64,000 nucleotides of DNA from an uncultured Bacteroidales bacterium. GTDB taxonomy: Bacteria; Bacteroidota; Bacteroidia; Bacteroidales; ML635J-15. Position 1 is the first letter of the stretch. Each line of letters starts with the position of its first letter. The notes below the pieces were generated by a model, which saw only the letters and a program-made list of their open reading frames with translations, did not search any database and was not told the origin of the DNA. The position numbers and the translations under genes were made by a program. This document shows positions 1-8,884 of this stretch, piece by piece. Location: NCBI GenBank assembly GCA_937899245.1, contig CALDKB010000028.1, positions 6,665-70,664 on the forward strand. The letters run 5' to 3'.

Positions 1-3000
1 ATGTCTTTGTGCATTTACAAGCATAAACGCCCAGGAGGTTGTTCCTGTAATCCAAACCGGACACTCAGGATCCATAATGTTCGTTGAATGGGACAATACG
101 GGACGATACATCGCAAGCGCCGACGACAATAACGAAATAATAATCTACGACATCATCGCCGGTAAGGTTTTCTACAGGACAAAGTTTCCAGGAACAACTC
201 CTGTATCAGGACTAAAATTCGAAGATGACGGCAAATTGTACGCTAGCAACATCCAGTTTGCTATTTGCTTCGACCCTAATACTTTGGAAACATCCGCTGC
301 CCCTCATGGCGTAGCTCCAAAGAAAATGAACAAGAACTACAAGATTAAAAATTCCGCTCTGAAAAAAATAAACGGCAGCACTTTGTTTAACCGCAATGCA
401 TACACCAAATTCACTTATGTTACCGAATCGGAAGATCATAAGCACATTATCGCCGGCGATGAACGTGGTGGACTTTATTTCTGCAACGAAAACATGGTGC
501 TTCAGGACTACGAAAACATTCATAGTCTTCCAATCAACGACATTACGTTCTCGAAACAAGGCGACATGGTGGCAATTGCTTCCGCCGACCGTTCCGTCAG
601 CATCTGGCGCTTGTCAAACTACAAGATGGAAAAACGCTTTATCCCGAGAAGTTTCAACATCTCCGCCATATCGGCCAGCCACGACAGCAAATCTTTCGTA
701 TTCGGCGACGAACTTGGATATGCATACCGCATAACATTCAACCAAGACAAACTTTCATGCGAAACCGTTAATGCCCACGACGGACAAATTAACGACATCC
801 AGATGTCTGCTAATAACAACATTGCTGTTACCGCCGGCTCCGACAATTCGGCTAGCGTTATCGACTTCGAAAACCAGAAAGTACTGCAAAAATTCAAAGC
901 TCAAAGCAGCAACGGAAAAGTTAAGCAAGTTTTCGACATCAAAGCTATCCAGGAACAGGCAATGAAAGGCAATGATGCAAAAGACAATATTTACGATGAA
1001 AACGTTTACTCGGTTGCTGTAAGTCCCGACGGAAAATACATAGCATTCTCCGCAGGCAAATGGGGGCTCGCCGATCCTCTGATGAAATACGCCAACATTT
1101 CAGCATTGAACATTCTTGGTGGAAAGGATGAACGAATCGCTAAAAAAGGCATCGCTCCTGGAATGGCTGTTCCAAACAACACCAACATTTACAAGCAAGT
1201 TCTTTTCGACAGTCTGGGCAATTTCTACGGGATAGATGCCGATAGAAATATTTTCAAGCATAAGCCAACTCTCACCGGATTCGCTGCCGGCAGCAATAGC
1301 AGCATGAACGAGCTGACCGAAAACATGGAACTTACCAACACATTGGTTGTAAGGAAAAAGGACGAACCTACAATGCAGGACTACTACATCATCAAGATAG
1401 ATCCGACAACCGGTGATGTTTATAAATGTAAGGGCTACGAACTCGAAAGAGTAGACAAGAATGGTAACACTACGACATACAAGGGACAATACGGCTTTGT
1501 CAACGATTTTATCATCCTAAAAAGCCAGCAATTTGTAATCGTATCATCAAAAGATGCATCGCTGAACATCTTCGACTATAGCAGCGGCAAGAAAATGCTT
1601 AGCATCTATGTTGTCGATGGCGGCAAATTAATATATGTAACACCCGAATACTATTACATGGCTACCGGAGATGCAATTACAGGTCTCGGTTACTATCACA
1701 ACGGAAAGGTTTATCCAGCCGAACAGTTCGACCTCAAATACAACCGTCCAGACTATGTGCTGCGCTCTCTCGATATTTTCGACAAGGAAATCATCGAAAT
1801 GTATCGCCTTGCATACCTGAAACGTATACAGAAACTTGGTTTTACAGAGAATATGCTCGACGGCGAAATGGAACTTCCGGAAATCAAGATTGGTAACCTC
1901 GACGAAATCAAGGTAACTACCACAAGACCTTCCGTCGATATCAAGCTGAATATGTCGGATGCCAACTACAACCTTAACCGACTTAACGTATATGTAAACG
2001 ATGTTCCTTATTTCGGCACAAACGGCATGGACCTGAACGACAGATACGCTCGACAGACTATCGCCAACATTGAAGTTCCGCTATCATCAGGCAAGAATAC
2101 AATACAGTTCTCGTGCGTTAATGAAAAAGGTATGGAATCGCTGAAGGAGGAAATTGAAATTTTCTACGAAAACTCCAGCAAACAGAAACCTACCCTATAC
2201 CTTATTTCATTAGCCGTAGCAAACTATGCGCAATCTGAATACAACCTTCGCTACACAATCAACGATGGTCGCGGCTTTATCAAGACCTTCGCAGAACATG
2301 CCGATAATTTCGACAAGGTTGTCGTAGACTCACTATACAACGAAAACTGTACTAAGGCAAACTTCATCGCCCTCAAGGAAAAACTTAAGAACACAAATGT
2401 AGACGACTATGTTTACGTTCATATTGCTGGACACGGACTTCTTGACGACGAGTTGAACTGGTATTTTGCTACTCAGGACATCGACTTCTTCGATCCATCA
2501 GTAAACGGATTGAAATACGAAGAAATAGAAAACCTGCTTGACGGCATTCCTGCACGTAACAAACTGTTGCTAATGGATGCCTGCCACTCCGGCGAAGTCG
2601 ACAAACAGGACGGCGTTGATATCGCCGAAAAGGCAGAAGGCGACGAAACCCGTGGCGCAGCAACAATATCAAAACGTAAGAAAACAAGAAATAGTCTTGG
2701 CAACTCGTTTGAACTTATGCGTCTGCTTTTCAGCGACCTAAAGAAAGGAACTGGTACTGTTGTAATTTCTGCAGCATCTGGTGGTGGTTATGCACTTGAA
2801 AACGAAGCTCTCGACCATGGTATCTTCACCTACTGCCTGATGGATGCTTTCAGCAAGAACAAGGCCGACCAGAACAAAGACAAGAACATTTCCGTTTCAG
2901 AGCTACGAAGCTACATTTTCGATGGCGTCAAACGAATGAGTGAAGGAAAGCAGCAGCCGACCTCACGTCAGGAAAACCTGCAAAACGATTTCAACGTAAA

Positions 3001-3004
3001 ATAA
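1..3004 (+). CDS. WD40 repeat / caspase-fold (C14) protein, 5' end outside window
   Basis: The reading frame is open to the first base of the window. It begins inside what looks like the end of a signal peptide (LCAFTSINAQ), followed by a typical WD40 opening (GHSGSI), so the start codon lies upstream and only a few residues are missing. Numbering from the Met at 77, WD-like blades fill about 1-330, with more beta-propeller-like sequence to about 560. An Ig-like segment covers about 625-705 and a caspase/metacaspase domain about 710-975. The catalytic dyad is visible: His786 in HIAGHG and Cys836 in MDACHSGE. Families of this type are Cys proteases (orthocaspases), often with WD40 regulatory parts. 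No T9SS tail is seen. Substrate and role are unknown. A clear terminator follows. Confidence 0.85.
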   Translation, partial: CLCAFTSINAQEVVPVIQTGHSGSIMFVEWDNTGRYIASADDNNEIIIYDIIAGKVFYRTKFPGTTPVSGLKFEDDGKLYASNIQFAICFDPNTLETSAAPHGVAPKKMNKNYKIKNSALKKINGSTLFNRNAYTKFTYVTESEDHKHIIAGDERGGLYFCNENMVLQDYENIHSLPINDITFSKQGDMVAIASADRSVSIWRLSNYKMEKRFIPRSFNISAISASHDSKSFVFGDELGYAYRITFNQDKLSCETVNAHDGQINDIQMSANNNIAVTAGSDNSASVIDFENQKVLQKFKAQSSNGKVKQVFDIKAIQEQAMKGNDAKDNIYDENVYSVAVSPDGKYIAFSAGKWGLADPLMKYANISALNILGGKDERIAKKGIAPGMAVPNNTNIYKQVLFDSLGNFYGIDADRNIFKHKPTLTGFAAGSNSSMNELTENMELTNTLVVRKKDEPTMQDYYIIKIDPTTGDVYKCKGYELERVDKNGNTTTYKGQYGFVNDFIILKSQQFVIVSSKDASLNIFDYSSGKKMLSIYVVDGGKLIYVTPEYYYMATGDAITGLGYYHNGKVYPAEQFDLKYNRPDYVLRSLDIFDKEIIEMYRLAYLKRIQKLGFTENMLDGEMELPEIKIGNLDEIKVTTTRPSVDIKLNMSDANYNLNRLNVYVNDVPYFGTNGMDLNDRYARQTIANIEVPLSSGKNTIQFSCVNEKGMESLKEEIEIFYENSSKQKPTLYLISLAVANYAQSEYNLRYTINDGRGFIKTFAEHADNFDKVVVDSLYNENCTKANFIALKEKLKNTNVDDYVYVHIAGHGLLDDELNWYFATQDIDFFDPSVNGLKYEEIENLLDGIPARNKLLLMDACHSGEVDKQDGVDIAEKAEGDETRGAATISKRKKTRNSLGNSFELMRLLFSDLKKGTGTVVISAASGGGYALENEALDHGIFTYCLMDAFSKNKADQNKDKNISVSELRSYIFDGVKRMSEGKQQPTSRQENLQNDFNVK

Positions 3005-3010
3005 ACAAAA

Positions 3011-3042
3011 AAATGGCTACCAATTCGGTAGCCATTTTTTTT
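3011..3042 (+). terminator. Rho-independent terminator after the caspase-fold gene
   Basis: An 11-bp perfect stem (AAATGGCTACC with GGTAGCCATTT) around a 5-base loop is followed by a run of T, seven bases after the stop codon at 3004. Confidence 0.85.
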
Positions 3043-3226
3043 ACACATTTCACAATAATACGAAACACATTACCGATAAACCCGCCCTACTCTTGATGAC
3101 CGAATTCGGCAGCAAACATGACATAGGAATGGCGAAACAATCCGCTTTACTTGACGCGCAGAAAAACACCCGACATTATATTTTTAGGACATTAAAGCAT
3201 TTTCGTAATTCTGCATTCTTTTTCCC

Positions 3227-3256
3227 TTGCTATCTAAAATGTTAATTATAATTTCG
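3227..3256 (+). promoter_or_regulatory. Bacteroidetes-type promoter for panC
   Basis: TTG at 3227-3229 and TAATTTCG at 3249-3256 (one mismatch to TAnnTTTG), 19 bases apart. This lies 20 bases before the panC start. Confidence 0.5.
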
Positions 3257-3275
3257 CAACAAAATTCTTGTTGTC

Positions 3276-4127
3276 ATGAAAATAGTTAGAACAGTTGAAG
3301 AATTAAAAGCTTTTAGAAACGATAATTCATTATTAAACAAACGTTTAGGATTTGTTCCTACAATGGGTGCGCTACACGAAGGACATGCTTCGCTCATTAG
3401 CAAATCAGTCTCCGAAAACGACATTACTGTTGTTTCTGTATTCGTCAACCCACGACAATTCAACGACCCTAACGACTTTAAGAACTATCCGATAACAACG
3501 GATGCCGACATTGCGCTGCTCGAAAGAGTAAAATGCGACGTCATATATCTGCCAACAGCCGACGACATATACAACGGCTATGAAGGTTGCAAAATTAACT
3601 TCAACGGACTCGACAGAATGTACGAAGGCGAATTCCGTCCAGGGCATTTCCAAGGTGTTGTTGATGTTGTTTACCGTCTTTTCGACCTTGTAAGACCAGA
3701 TTTCGCTTACTTTGGCGAGAAGGATTTCCAGCAGGTAGCTATTATCAAATTGATGGTTAAACAGAAGAATCTGCCGCTGACTATCGTTCCTTGCCCTATC
3801 GTTAGGGAGAACAGCGGTCTTGCTAAAAGTTCACGCAACAAGTTGCTTTCGACAGAACAACTTGCTGTTGCTCCGCAAATATACAAGACTATTTCTGCTG
3901 TTTGCTCCGAAGTTTTCGAAAACGACACTCCTGCAAAAGTCATAGAAACCCTTCGTACCAAAATCGACGCAATAGACTTTATGAAGATGGAATATGCAGC
4001 TTTCTGTAATTCTGAAACCTTGGAACAACTTGACAAATTTGACAAGAAAACAGAAACTCGCCTATGCATTGCAGTTTGGTGCGGAAAAATAAGATTAATT
4101 GACAATATTAATTGCATTATTAAATAA
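3276..4127 (+). CDS. panC: pantothenate synthetase (pantoate-beta-alanine ligase)
   Basis: PanC joins pantoate and beta-alanine, using ATP, to give pantothenate, the precursor of coenzyme A; it is cytoplasmic. The protein has 283 residues, normal for the family. Visible motifs are the nucleotidyl-transferase signature PTMGALHEGH at residues 28-37, FVNPRQF near 56-62, GEKD at 147-150 and the KMSKS-like LAKSSRN at 182-188. The next gene, panD, makes the beta-alanine substrate, so the two form a logical pair. panB, needed for the pantoate branch, is about 35 kb away in this window. The 3' end of the gene overlaps a promoter for panD. Confidence 0.97.
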   Translation: MKIVRTVEELKAFRNDNSLLNKRLGFVPTMGALHEGHASLISKSVSENDITVVSVFVNPRQFNDPNDFKNYPITTDADIALLERVKCDVIYLPTADDIYNGYEGCKINFNGLDRMYEGEFRPGHFQGVVDVVYRLFDLVRPDFAYFGEKDFQQVAIIKLMVKQKNLPLTIVPCPIVRENSGLAKSSRNKLLSTEQLAVAPQIYKTISAVCSEVFENDTPAKVIETLRTKIDAIDFMKMEYAAFCNSETLEQLDKFDKKTETRLCIAVWCGKIRLIDNINCIIK

Positions 4128-4143
4128 CATTTGCTTAACTTTG
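4112..4143 (+). promoter_or_regulatory. Internal promoter for panD, starting inside panC
   Basis: TTG at 4112-4114 and a perfect TAACTTTG at 4136-4143 with 21 bases between. The -33 element lies within the last codons of panC. It argues that panD starts at 4168 and not at the in-frame TTG at 4099. Confidence 0.6.
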
Positions 4144-4167
4144 CACCGACTTTTGACGGTATCTGAA

Positions 4168-4518
4168 ATGAACATTGAAGTAGTAAAATCGAAAATACAC
4201 AAAGTAACTGTTACAGAAGCAAATCTTCAGTATGTTGGAAGCATAACTATAGATGAAGACCTCATGGAGGCAGCCAACATTATTGAGAATGAAAAAGTAC
4301 AAGTGGTAAACATAAACAATGGCGAACGACTTGAAACTTATGTTATCAAGGGCGAAAGAGGCTCTGGTGTAATTTGTCTAAACGGACCTGCAGCACGCAA
4401 GGCTGAAGTCGGTGACATCGTAATTATCATATCGTACGCGTCAATGGATTTCGAAGAAGCTAAGAAATTCAAGCCGTCATTCGTCTTCCCCAACACAAAG
4501 ACAAACAAGATTATCTAA
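4168..4518 (+). CDS. panD: aspartate 1-decarboxylase proenzyme
   Basis: PanD decarboxylates aspartate to beta-alanine for pantothenate synthesis. It is a pyruvoyl enzyme made by self-cleavage at a Gly-Ser bond. With the ATG at 4168 the protein has 116 residues and the cleavage site falls exactly at Gly24-Ser25 (YVGSITID), the position known for the family. Lys9, Tyr22 and the ERGSG and NGPAA motifs are present as expected. An upstream in-frame TTG at 4099 would overlap panC and precede the promoter, so it is not used here. The gene lies between panC and rfaE2; only 4 bases separate its stop from rfaE2. Confidence 0.97.
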   Translation: MNIEVVKSKIHKVTVTEANLQYVGSITIDEDLMEAANIIENEKVQVVNINNGERLETYVIKGERGSGVICLNGPAARKAEVGDIVIIISYASMDFEEAKKFKPSFVFPNTKTNKII

Positions 4519-4522
4519 TTTA

Positions 4523-5005
4523 ATGACCGAATTAGAATCTATCAAATCTAAGATTTTCAATTTCGATGAAATTGAGAATCTTATTTCTTTATGGAAAAAC
4601 GAAAAGCAAACTATTGTTTTCACAAACGGATGCTTCGATGTTTTGCATTATGGTCACGTATGCTACCTTTCGAAAGCCAAGGATCTCGGAAACAAGCTGA
4701 TAATCGGTCTTAATTCAGACAGTTCCGTCAAACGCCTGAAAGGTCCATGCAGACCAATTAACAAGCAAAACGAGAGAGCCGTGCTCCTATCCGCATTAAA
4801 ATTCGTAGATGCCGTTGTAATCTTTGATGAAGACACTCCAGAAAAACTTATTCACATAGTTCATCCTGACGTCCTTGTCAAAGGCGGAGACTATACTTTT
4901 GAAACTATTGTCGGAGCATCGTTCGTCTCATCATACGGTGGATTGGTTACGACAATACCATTAGTTGAAAACTTTTCATCAACTAATATAATTAATAGAT
5001 TATAA
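4523..5005 (+). CDS. rfaE2: D-glycero-beta-D-manno-heptose 1-phosphate adenylyltransferase
   Basis: This cytidylyltransferase-fold enzyme activates heptose 1-phosphate to ADP-heptose for the lipopolysaccharide core. The 160-residue protein has the HxGH nucleotide-binding motif (FTNGCFDVLHYGH), GLNSDSSVKRLKGP, the DVLVKGGDY block and the C-terminal IPLVENFSST signature typical of RfaE domain II. In proteobacteria this is the C-terminal half of HldE; here it stands alone, as in other Bacteroidetes. It is 4 bases downstream of panD and presumably on the same transcript. Together with kdsB further on, it indicates an LPS-bearing outer membrane. Confidence 0.93.
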   Translation: MTELESIKSKIFNFDEIENLISLWKNEKQTIVFTNGCFDVLHYGHVCYLSKAKDLGNKLIIGLNSDSSVKRLKGPCRPINKQNERAVLLSALKFVDAVVIFDEDTPEKLIHIVHPDVLVKGGDYTFETIVGASFVSSYGGLVTTIPLVENFSSTNIINRL

Positions 5006-5020
5006 TTAAATATTTTGTAT

Positions 5021-5028
5021 TAAATTTG
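5021..5028 (+). promoter_or_regulatory. -7 promoter element (TAAATTTG)
   Basis: Perfect TAnnTTTG element 24 bases before the lipoprotein start at 5053. No TTG is seen at the usual distance upstream. Confidence 0.45.
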
Positions 5029-5052
5029 CGACAATTTATTGTTAAACTCATT

Positions 5053-5469
5053 ATGATGAAAAACAAAATAGCACTATTGCTTGTATTGGGTATCTGCTTG
5101 TCATTATCGGTTATGACAGGTTGCAAAAAACTTGACGACGAAATTATTGGCACATGGAATATCATGACATTTGACACAAAACCGGAAGGAACCATGTCTA
5201 TAACTTTCGACGGCTCAAATGCAACCAGAATCATTAATTCTGAAAAGGGAATGCTAATCGACAGCTGCACATACGAAGTTATCAAACAGAGCGGCAAGCA
5301 AAGACTTGTGATAAGAGACAGCAAAGAGTTTTATGGATATACTCACCTCAACGGTATCTATAGAGTAGACAAAATTAAAGAAGACATAATCATTACCACT
5401 AGAATTAAACTCGAAGACGACAAAGAAGATGGTGCTTATTATCGCCTCGAGTTAAAAAGAAAAAATTAA
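5053..5469 (+). CDS. small lipoprotein, lipocalin-like
   Basis: Start chosen at the ATG at 5053 (a second ATG follows at 5056); the in-frame TTG at 5026 lies inside the -7 element. The 138-residue product has a type II signal peptide ending in VMTGC, so it should be lipid-anchored. The mature part begins with DDEIIGTWNI and shows alternating short strands, as in Bacteroidetes lipocalin-like lipoproteins (the GTW motif is characteristic). No catalytic residue is apparent. It has its own -7 element and is followed by a perfect inverted repeat, so it is probably transcribed alone. Function is unknown; ligand binding is only a guess from the fold resemblance. Confidence 0.75.
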   Translation: MMKNKIALLLVLGICLSLSVMTGCKKLDDEIIGTWNIMTFDTKPEGTMSITFDGSNATRIINSEKGMLIDSCTYEVIKQSGKQRLVIRDSKEFYGYTHLNGIYRVDKIKEDIIITTRIKLEDDKEDGAYYRLELKRKN

Positions 5470-5491
5470 TCCATAATATTAAAAATAATCA

Positions 5492-5520
5492 CATAACGAC
5501 TGCTTTCCGCAGTCGTTATG
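5492..5520 (+). terminator. Perfect 12-bp inverted repeat, probable terminator without T-tract
   Basis: CATAACGACTGC at 5492-5503 is exactly complementary to 5509-5520 around a 5-base loop. No T-run follows on the plus strand. It sits 18 bases before radA, so it could also act in the radA leader. Confidence 0.5.
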
Positions 5521-5537
5521 CGTATAAATAAACACGT

Positions 5538-6905
5538 ATGGCCAAAAACAAGACAATATTCGTATGCCAGAATTGCGGTTTTGTTTCACCTAAATGGATC
5601 GGCAAATGTCCAAACTGCGACCATTGGAACTCTTTTATCGAAGAAGTCGAAATCAAGGAGGACAAAACAGCAAAAACATATTCCGATGCTGCAGCAGGAA
5701 ATCCTGTCCCAATTCTGGAAATAAAACAACATGAACTCGACAGAATCAGCATGCCATATGCCGAATTCAACAGAGTGCTCGGCGGTGGTCTTGTTCCTGG
5801 CTCCTTGGTTTTACTTGGTGGCGAACCCGGCATTGGAAAGTCAACACTTATACTGCAATCGGCACTAAACCTGCAGAAAAAAGTCCTATATGTATCGGGC
5901 GAGGAAAGCGAAACACAAATAAAACTTCGTGCAGAACGAATCGGAATAAATAACAGCAGCTGCCTGATTTACACAGAAATAAATATAGACAAAATAATTG
6001 CAACTATCAAAGACTGCAACCCAGAGATAGTCGTTATTGACTCTATCCAGACAACAACATCCACCGACCTCACATCATCACCTGGAACCGTATCACAGAT
6101 ACGACTTTGCGCACAAAAACTGCAGGAATACGCAAAAACATCTAACGTACCAATAATAATTATTGGTCACATAAACAAAGAAGGAGACATAGCCGGGCCA
6201 ATGTCGCTGGAGCATATCGTTGATGTCGTACTGCAGTTTGAAGGCGACAACAATCATTTCTACCGCCTACTCAGACCAAAGAAAAACCGTTTCGGTTCAA
6301 CGTATGAAATTGGCGTCTTCGAAATGATGAATCATGGACTAAAAGAAGTTGTTGACCCGGGAAAAATTCTTCTCTCAGGCGACAACAGCGCTCTTAGCGG
6401 AATTGCCTTCGGCACTGTAAACGAAGGCTCGCGCTCCTTGATGATTGAAATACAAGCACTTGTAGGAAACTCAATCTACGGAACGCCACAAAGATCTTCT
6501 ACCGGATTCGACAACCGGAGATTCATGATGCTGCTCGCCGTCATCGAAAAACGCCTCGGTCTAAAATTAAATGCAAAAGACGTATTCATCAATATTGCCG
6601 GCGGATTAAAGATTAACGATACCGCCGTCGATATTTCGGTCATCGCCGCAGTTATTTCATCATACCTCGACAAAGCTATCCCCGATAACATGTGTTTCAT
6701 TGGCGAAGTCGGTCTCTCCGGACAAATAAAACCAGTTTCATTCATCGAAAAACGTGTAGCAGAAGCCGCCAGACTCGGTTTTTCAAATATTTTTATCTCT
6801 GCTTCGCAGAAGGCCGAAGTAAAAAACGACTCAGCTAGGATTATTCCTGTTGCCGACGTCAAGGAATTTGCAACCAGACTTTTCAGGGGAAACACTCAAG
6901 AATAA
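5538..6905 (+). CDS. radA: DNA repair protein RadA
   Basis: RadA is a RecA-related ATPase that promotes branch migration in recombinational repair. The 455-residue protein has all the family marks: a four-cysteine zinc finger (Cys10, 13, 24, 27), Walker A GGEPGIGKST at 94-103, Walker B IVVIDS around 164-169, the RadA-specific KNRFG motif at 249-253, and a C-terminal Lon-protease-like domain from about 270 onward. An ABC exporter follows 6 bases downstream, apparently on the same transcript, although no functional link between the two is known. Confidence 0.97.
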   Translation: MAKNKTIFVCQNCGFVSPKWIGKCPNCDHWNSFIEEVEIKEDKTAKTYSDAAAGNPVPILEIKQHELDRISMPYAEFNRVLGGGLVPGSLVLLGGEPGIGKSTLILQSALNLQKKVLYVSGEESETQIKLRAERIGINNSSCLIYTEINIDKIIATIKDCNPEIVVIDSIQTTTSTDLTSSPGTVSQIRLCAQKLQEYAKTSNVPIIIIGHINKEGDIAGPMSLEHIVDVVLQFEGDNNHFYRLLRPKKNRFGSTYEIGVFEMMNHGLKEVVDPGKILLSGDNSALSGIAFGTVNEGSRSLMIEIQALVGNSIYGTPQRSSTGFDNRRFMMLLAVIEKRLGLKLNAKDVFINIAGGLKINDTAVDISVIAAVISSYLDKAIPDNMCFIGEVGLSGQIKPVSFIEKRVAEAARLGFSNIFISASQKAEVKNDSARIIPVADVKEFATRLFRGNTQE

Positions 6906-6911
6906 CATGAA

Positions 6912-7727
6912 ATGTCAAGAATAATTTCTCCAAACGGCAAAATAAGCGTCTGCGAATACCTCAGGTCAATCTGGAAATACAGACACCTTACAATCGCTCT
7001 TGCCAAAGGCGAAATTAAAAACCTGTCGGCCCTAAATGTTTCAGGCATTTTCCTTAATATTATTCAGACAATAATTGGACTTTTCGTTTACTGGATTGTA
7101 TTCGGAATCGCCATCGGAATCGACACAGGCGACATCCCCTATCCTCTTTTTGTCCTTCCTGGAATTTTCGTATGGCATTTTTTCTCCGACATCACCGGAT
7201 ATTGCAGCAATTGCCTTGTCGCAAACCAAAATTTAATCGCAAAACTATATTTTCCACGAATCAACATTGTTTTTTCTAAAGTCATCGTTGCCCTTGTCGA
7301 CCTGACAATTGGATTTGCGATTTTCGTATTGGCATTCATTTGCTTCCAACAAGACTTTTCCATAAGCTGGACACTATATCCATTGATATTGATTGTTCTT
7401 ATATTTACTATAACGACCATAGGTCTTTGGATTAGCTTTTTGTCGCTGTTCTCGATGGATATGGCAAGAATTGCAGTACAACTGACTAATTTCTTGATTT
7501 TCATCACTCCGGTATTCTATCCGGAAACAATTATTCCAGACGGATTTAAATGGATAATGTTCATCAACCCGATTGCAGGGATTATAGAATACTCTCGATG
7601 GTCTCTTCTCGGCACTGCTATGCCCGACATAAGATATCTAACAGGTCTTGGTCTTATACTAATATTGGGATTGGTTATTTTCTTCATCTACAAGAAGTAC
7701 GAAAAAAGAATCTCCGACATGCTATGA
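6912..7727 (+). CDS. ABC-2 type exporter permease (Wzm-like)
   Basis: A 271-residue inner-membrane protein with about six predicted membrane spans, the size and layout of ABC-2 permeases that export O-antigen, capsule or teichoic acid. Motifs of the family include LPLFVLPGIFVWHFF-like sequence near residue 75-90 and FITPVFYP near 195-203. Its stop overlaps the start of the ATPase gene (ATGA), so the two are translationally coupled and surely form one transporter. It starts 6 bases after radA. No O-antigen synthesis cluster adjoins it, so the exported glycan cannot be named. Confidence 0.85.
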   Translation: MSRIISPNGKISVCEYLRSIWKYRHLTIALAKGEIKNLSALNVSGIFLNIIQTIIGLFVYWIVFGIAIGIDTGDIPYPLFVLPGIFVWHFFSDITGYCSNCLVANQNLIAKLYFPRINIVFSKVIVALVDLTIGFAIFVLAFICFQQDFSISWTLYPLILIVLIFTITTIGLWISFLSLFSMDMARIAVQLTNFLIFITPVFYPETIIPDGFKWIMFINPIAGIIEYSRWSLLGTAMPDIRYLTGLGLILILGLVIFFIYKKYEKRISDML

Positions 7728-8884
7728 CAAATACAGGAACAGCAATATCAATACGCAATATCTCGAAATCATACAGAAAGAACATCACAAGGAAAAAATT
7801 CTACAGAAAACCTTGCGAAGGCGAAACGTTTCTTGCTGTCGACAACATAAGCATCGACATAAACAAGGGTGAAGTTGTGTGCATATCTGGCCAGAATGGC
7901 TCAGGCAAAAGCACTCTCCTAAAGATGATTGCAGAAGTTACCCCTCCCTCTTCCGGTGAAATTGAAATTGACGGCAAAGTCGCATCAATACTCGAAATTG
8001 GAATAGGATTTCAACCAGAACTGTCAGGATACGACAACATTTTCCTATCAGGCGCAATGTACGGACTTACGAAATCAGAAATCGAAAAGAAATCAAACAA
8101 AATAGTAGAACTCTTCGGCTTCCCCGACTTCATTAACACTCCTGTAAAGTACTATTCTTCTGGAATGTACATGAGACTTGCTTTTTCGATAATCGTAAAC
8201 ATCGATGCCGACATATACCTGTTTGACGAAGTCACCAGCGTTGGTGATGCTGAATTCCGCAACAAGGTTGTAAGGGAAATTACTCGCCTTAAGAGCCAGA
8301 ATGCCACAATTCTTATCGTAACACATTCGCCCACAATTTTTTCTAAAATAAGCGACAAGTTCATATTATTCAGCAACGGGAAAATTAAAGTTTCCGATTC
8401 GCTCGAGAATGCACTTGCCTGCGCAAACACCACCAACGATCCTCTTGTTGTAAGTGCTGAGATTGCTCGTCTTTTCAAGGAAATTCACGAGCCAGGCACT
8501 AATTTCGACATTTCTGAAATTCATATCGAAACGCCAAGCAACGACTACCAGAAAATTTTTGACGAAGACATTACCATTGCCACAAAAGCATCCTATTCCT
8601 CCGATAAAGAAACAGTCCTGATGATGACTCTATGCGACATAACCGGCAATATCATCACATCAGCACAAGCAACTTTAAATCCAGGCAATTATACTGACAG
8701 AACAATATGCTTTCGAATTCCTAAAGGGTATTTAAGACCCGCTCCAATAAGTTTAAATTTTGAAATTCTAGACAACGATAAGAAAATGCTGGCCTCATAC
8801 ACCAACATTATGAACATGCCATACCCGAAAAGAGAGAAATGGACAGGATACATAAACCTGCCTATCAGCGTCAGCTGCGACTAA
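7724..8884 (+). CDS. ABC exporter ATPase with C-terminal glycan-binding-like domain (Wzt-like)
   Basis: Start at the ATG at 7724, which overlaps the permease stop. The 386-residue protein has an ATP-binding domain (1 to about 250) with Walker A GQNGSGKST (56-64), a Q-loop at GFQPEL, a divergent signature YSSGMYMRLAF (144-154), Walker B LFDEV (166-170) and the switch His201. The SSGM signature in place of LSGGQ is normal for the Wzt/TagH branch. The last roughly 130 residues are beta-rich, like the Wzt C-terminal domain that recognises the cap of the O-polysaccharide before export. The stop abuts the stop of the convergent gene at 8885 with no intervening base. Confidence 0.88.
   Translation: MTNTGTAISIRNISKSYRKNITRKKFYRKPCEGETFLAVDNISIDINKGEVVCISGQNGSGKSTLLKMIAEVTPPSSGEIEIDGKVASILEIGIGFQPELSGYDNIFLSGAMYGLTKSEIEKKSNKIVELFGFPDFINTPVKYYSSGMYMRLAFSIIVNIDADIYLFDEVTSVGDAEFRNKVVREITRLKSQNATILIVTHSPTIFSKISDKFILFSNGKIKVSDSLENALACANTTNDPLVVSAEIARLFKEIHEPGTNFDISEIHIETPSNDYQKIFDEDITIATKASYSSDKETVLMMTLCDITGNIITSAQATLNPGNYTDRTICFRIPKGYLRPAPISLNFEILDNDKKMLASYTNIMNMPYPKREKWTGYINLPISVSCD

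Noticed and set aside
1..3004. Caspase-fold gene as part of an anti-phage defence operon
   Set aside because: The downstream neighbours are pantothenate genes after a terminator, the protein appears exported, and no nucleotide cyclase, gasdermin or toxin gene is seen.
4099..4167. Upstream TTG start for panD
   Set aside because: It would overlap panC, precede the promoter and move the Gly24-Ser25 cleavage site away from its normal position.
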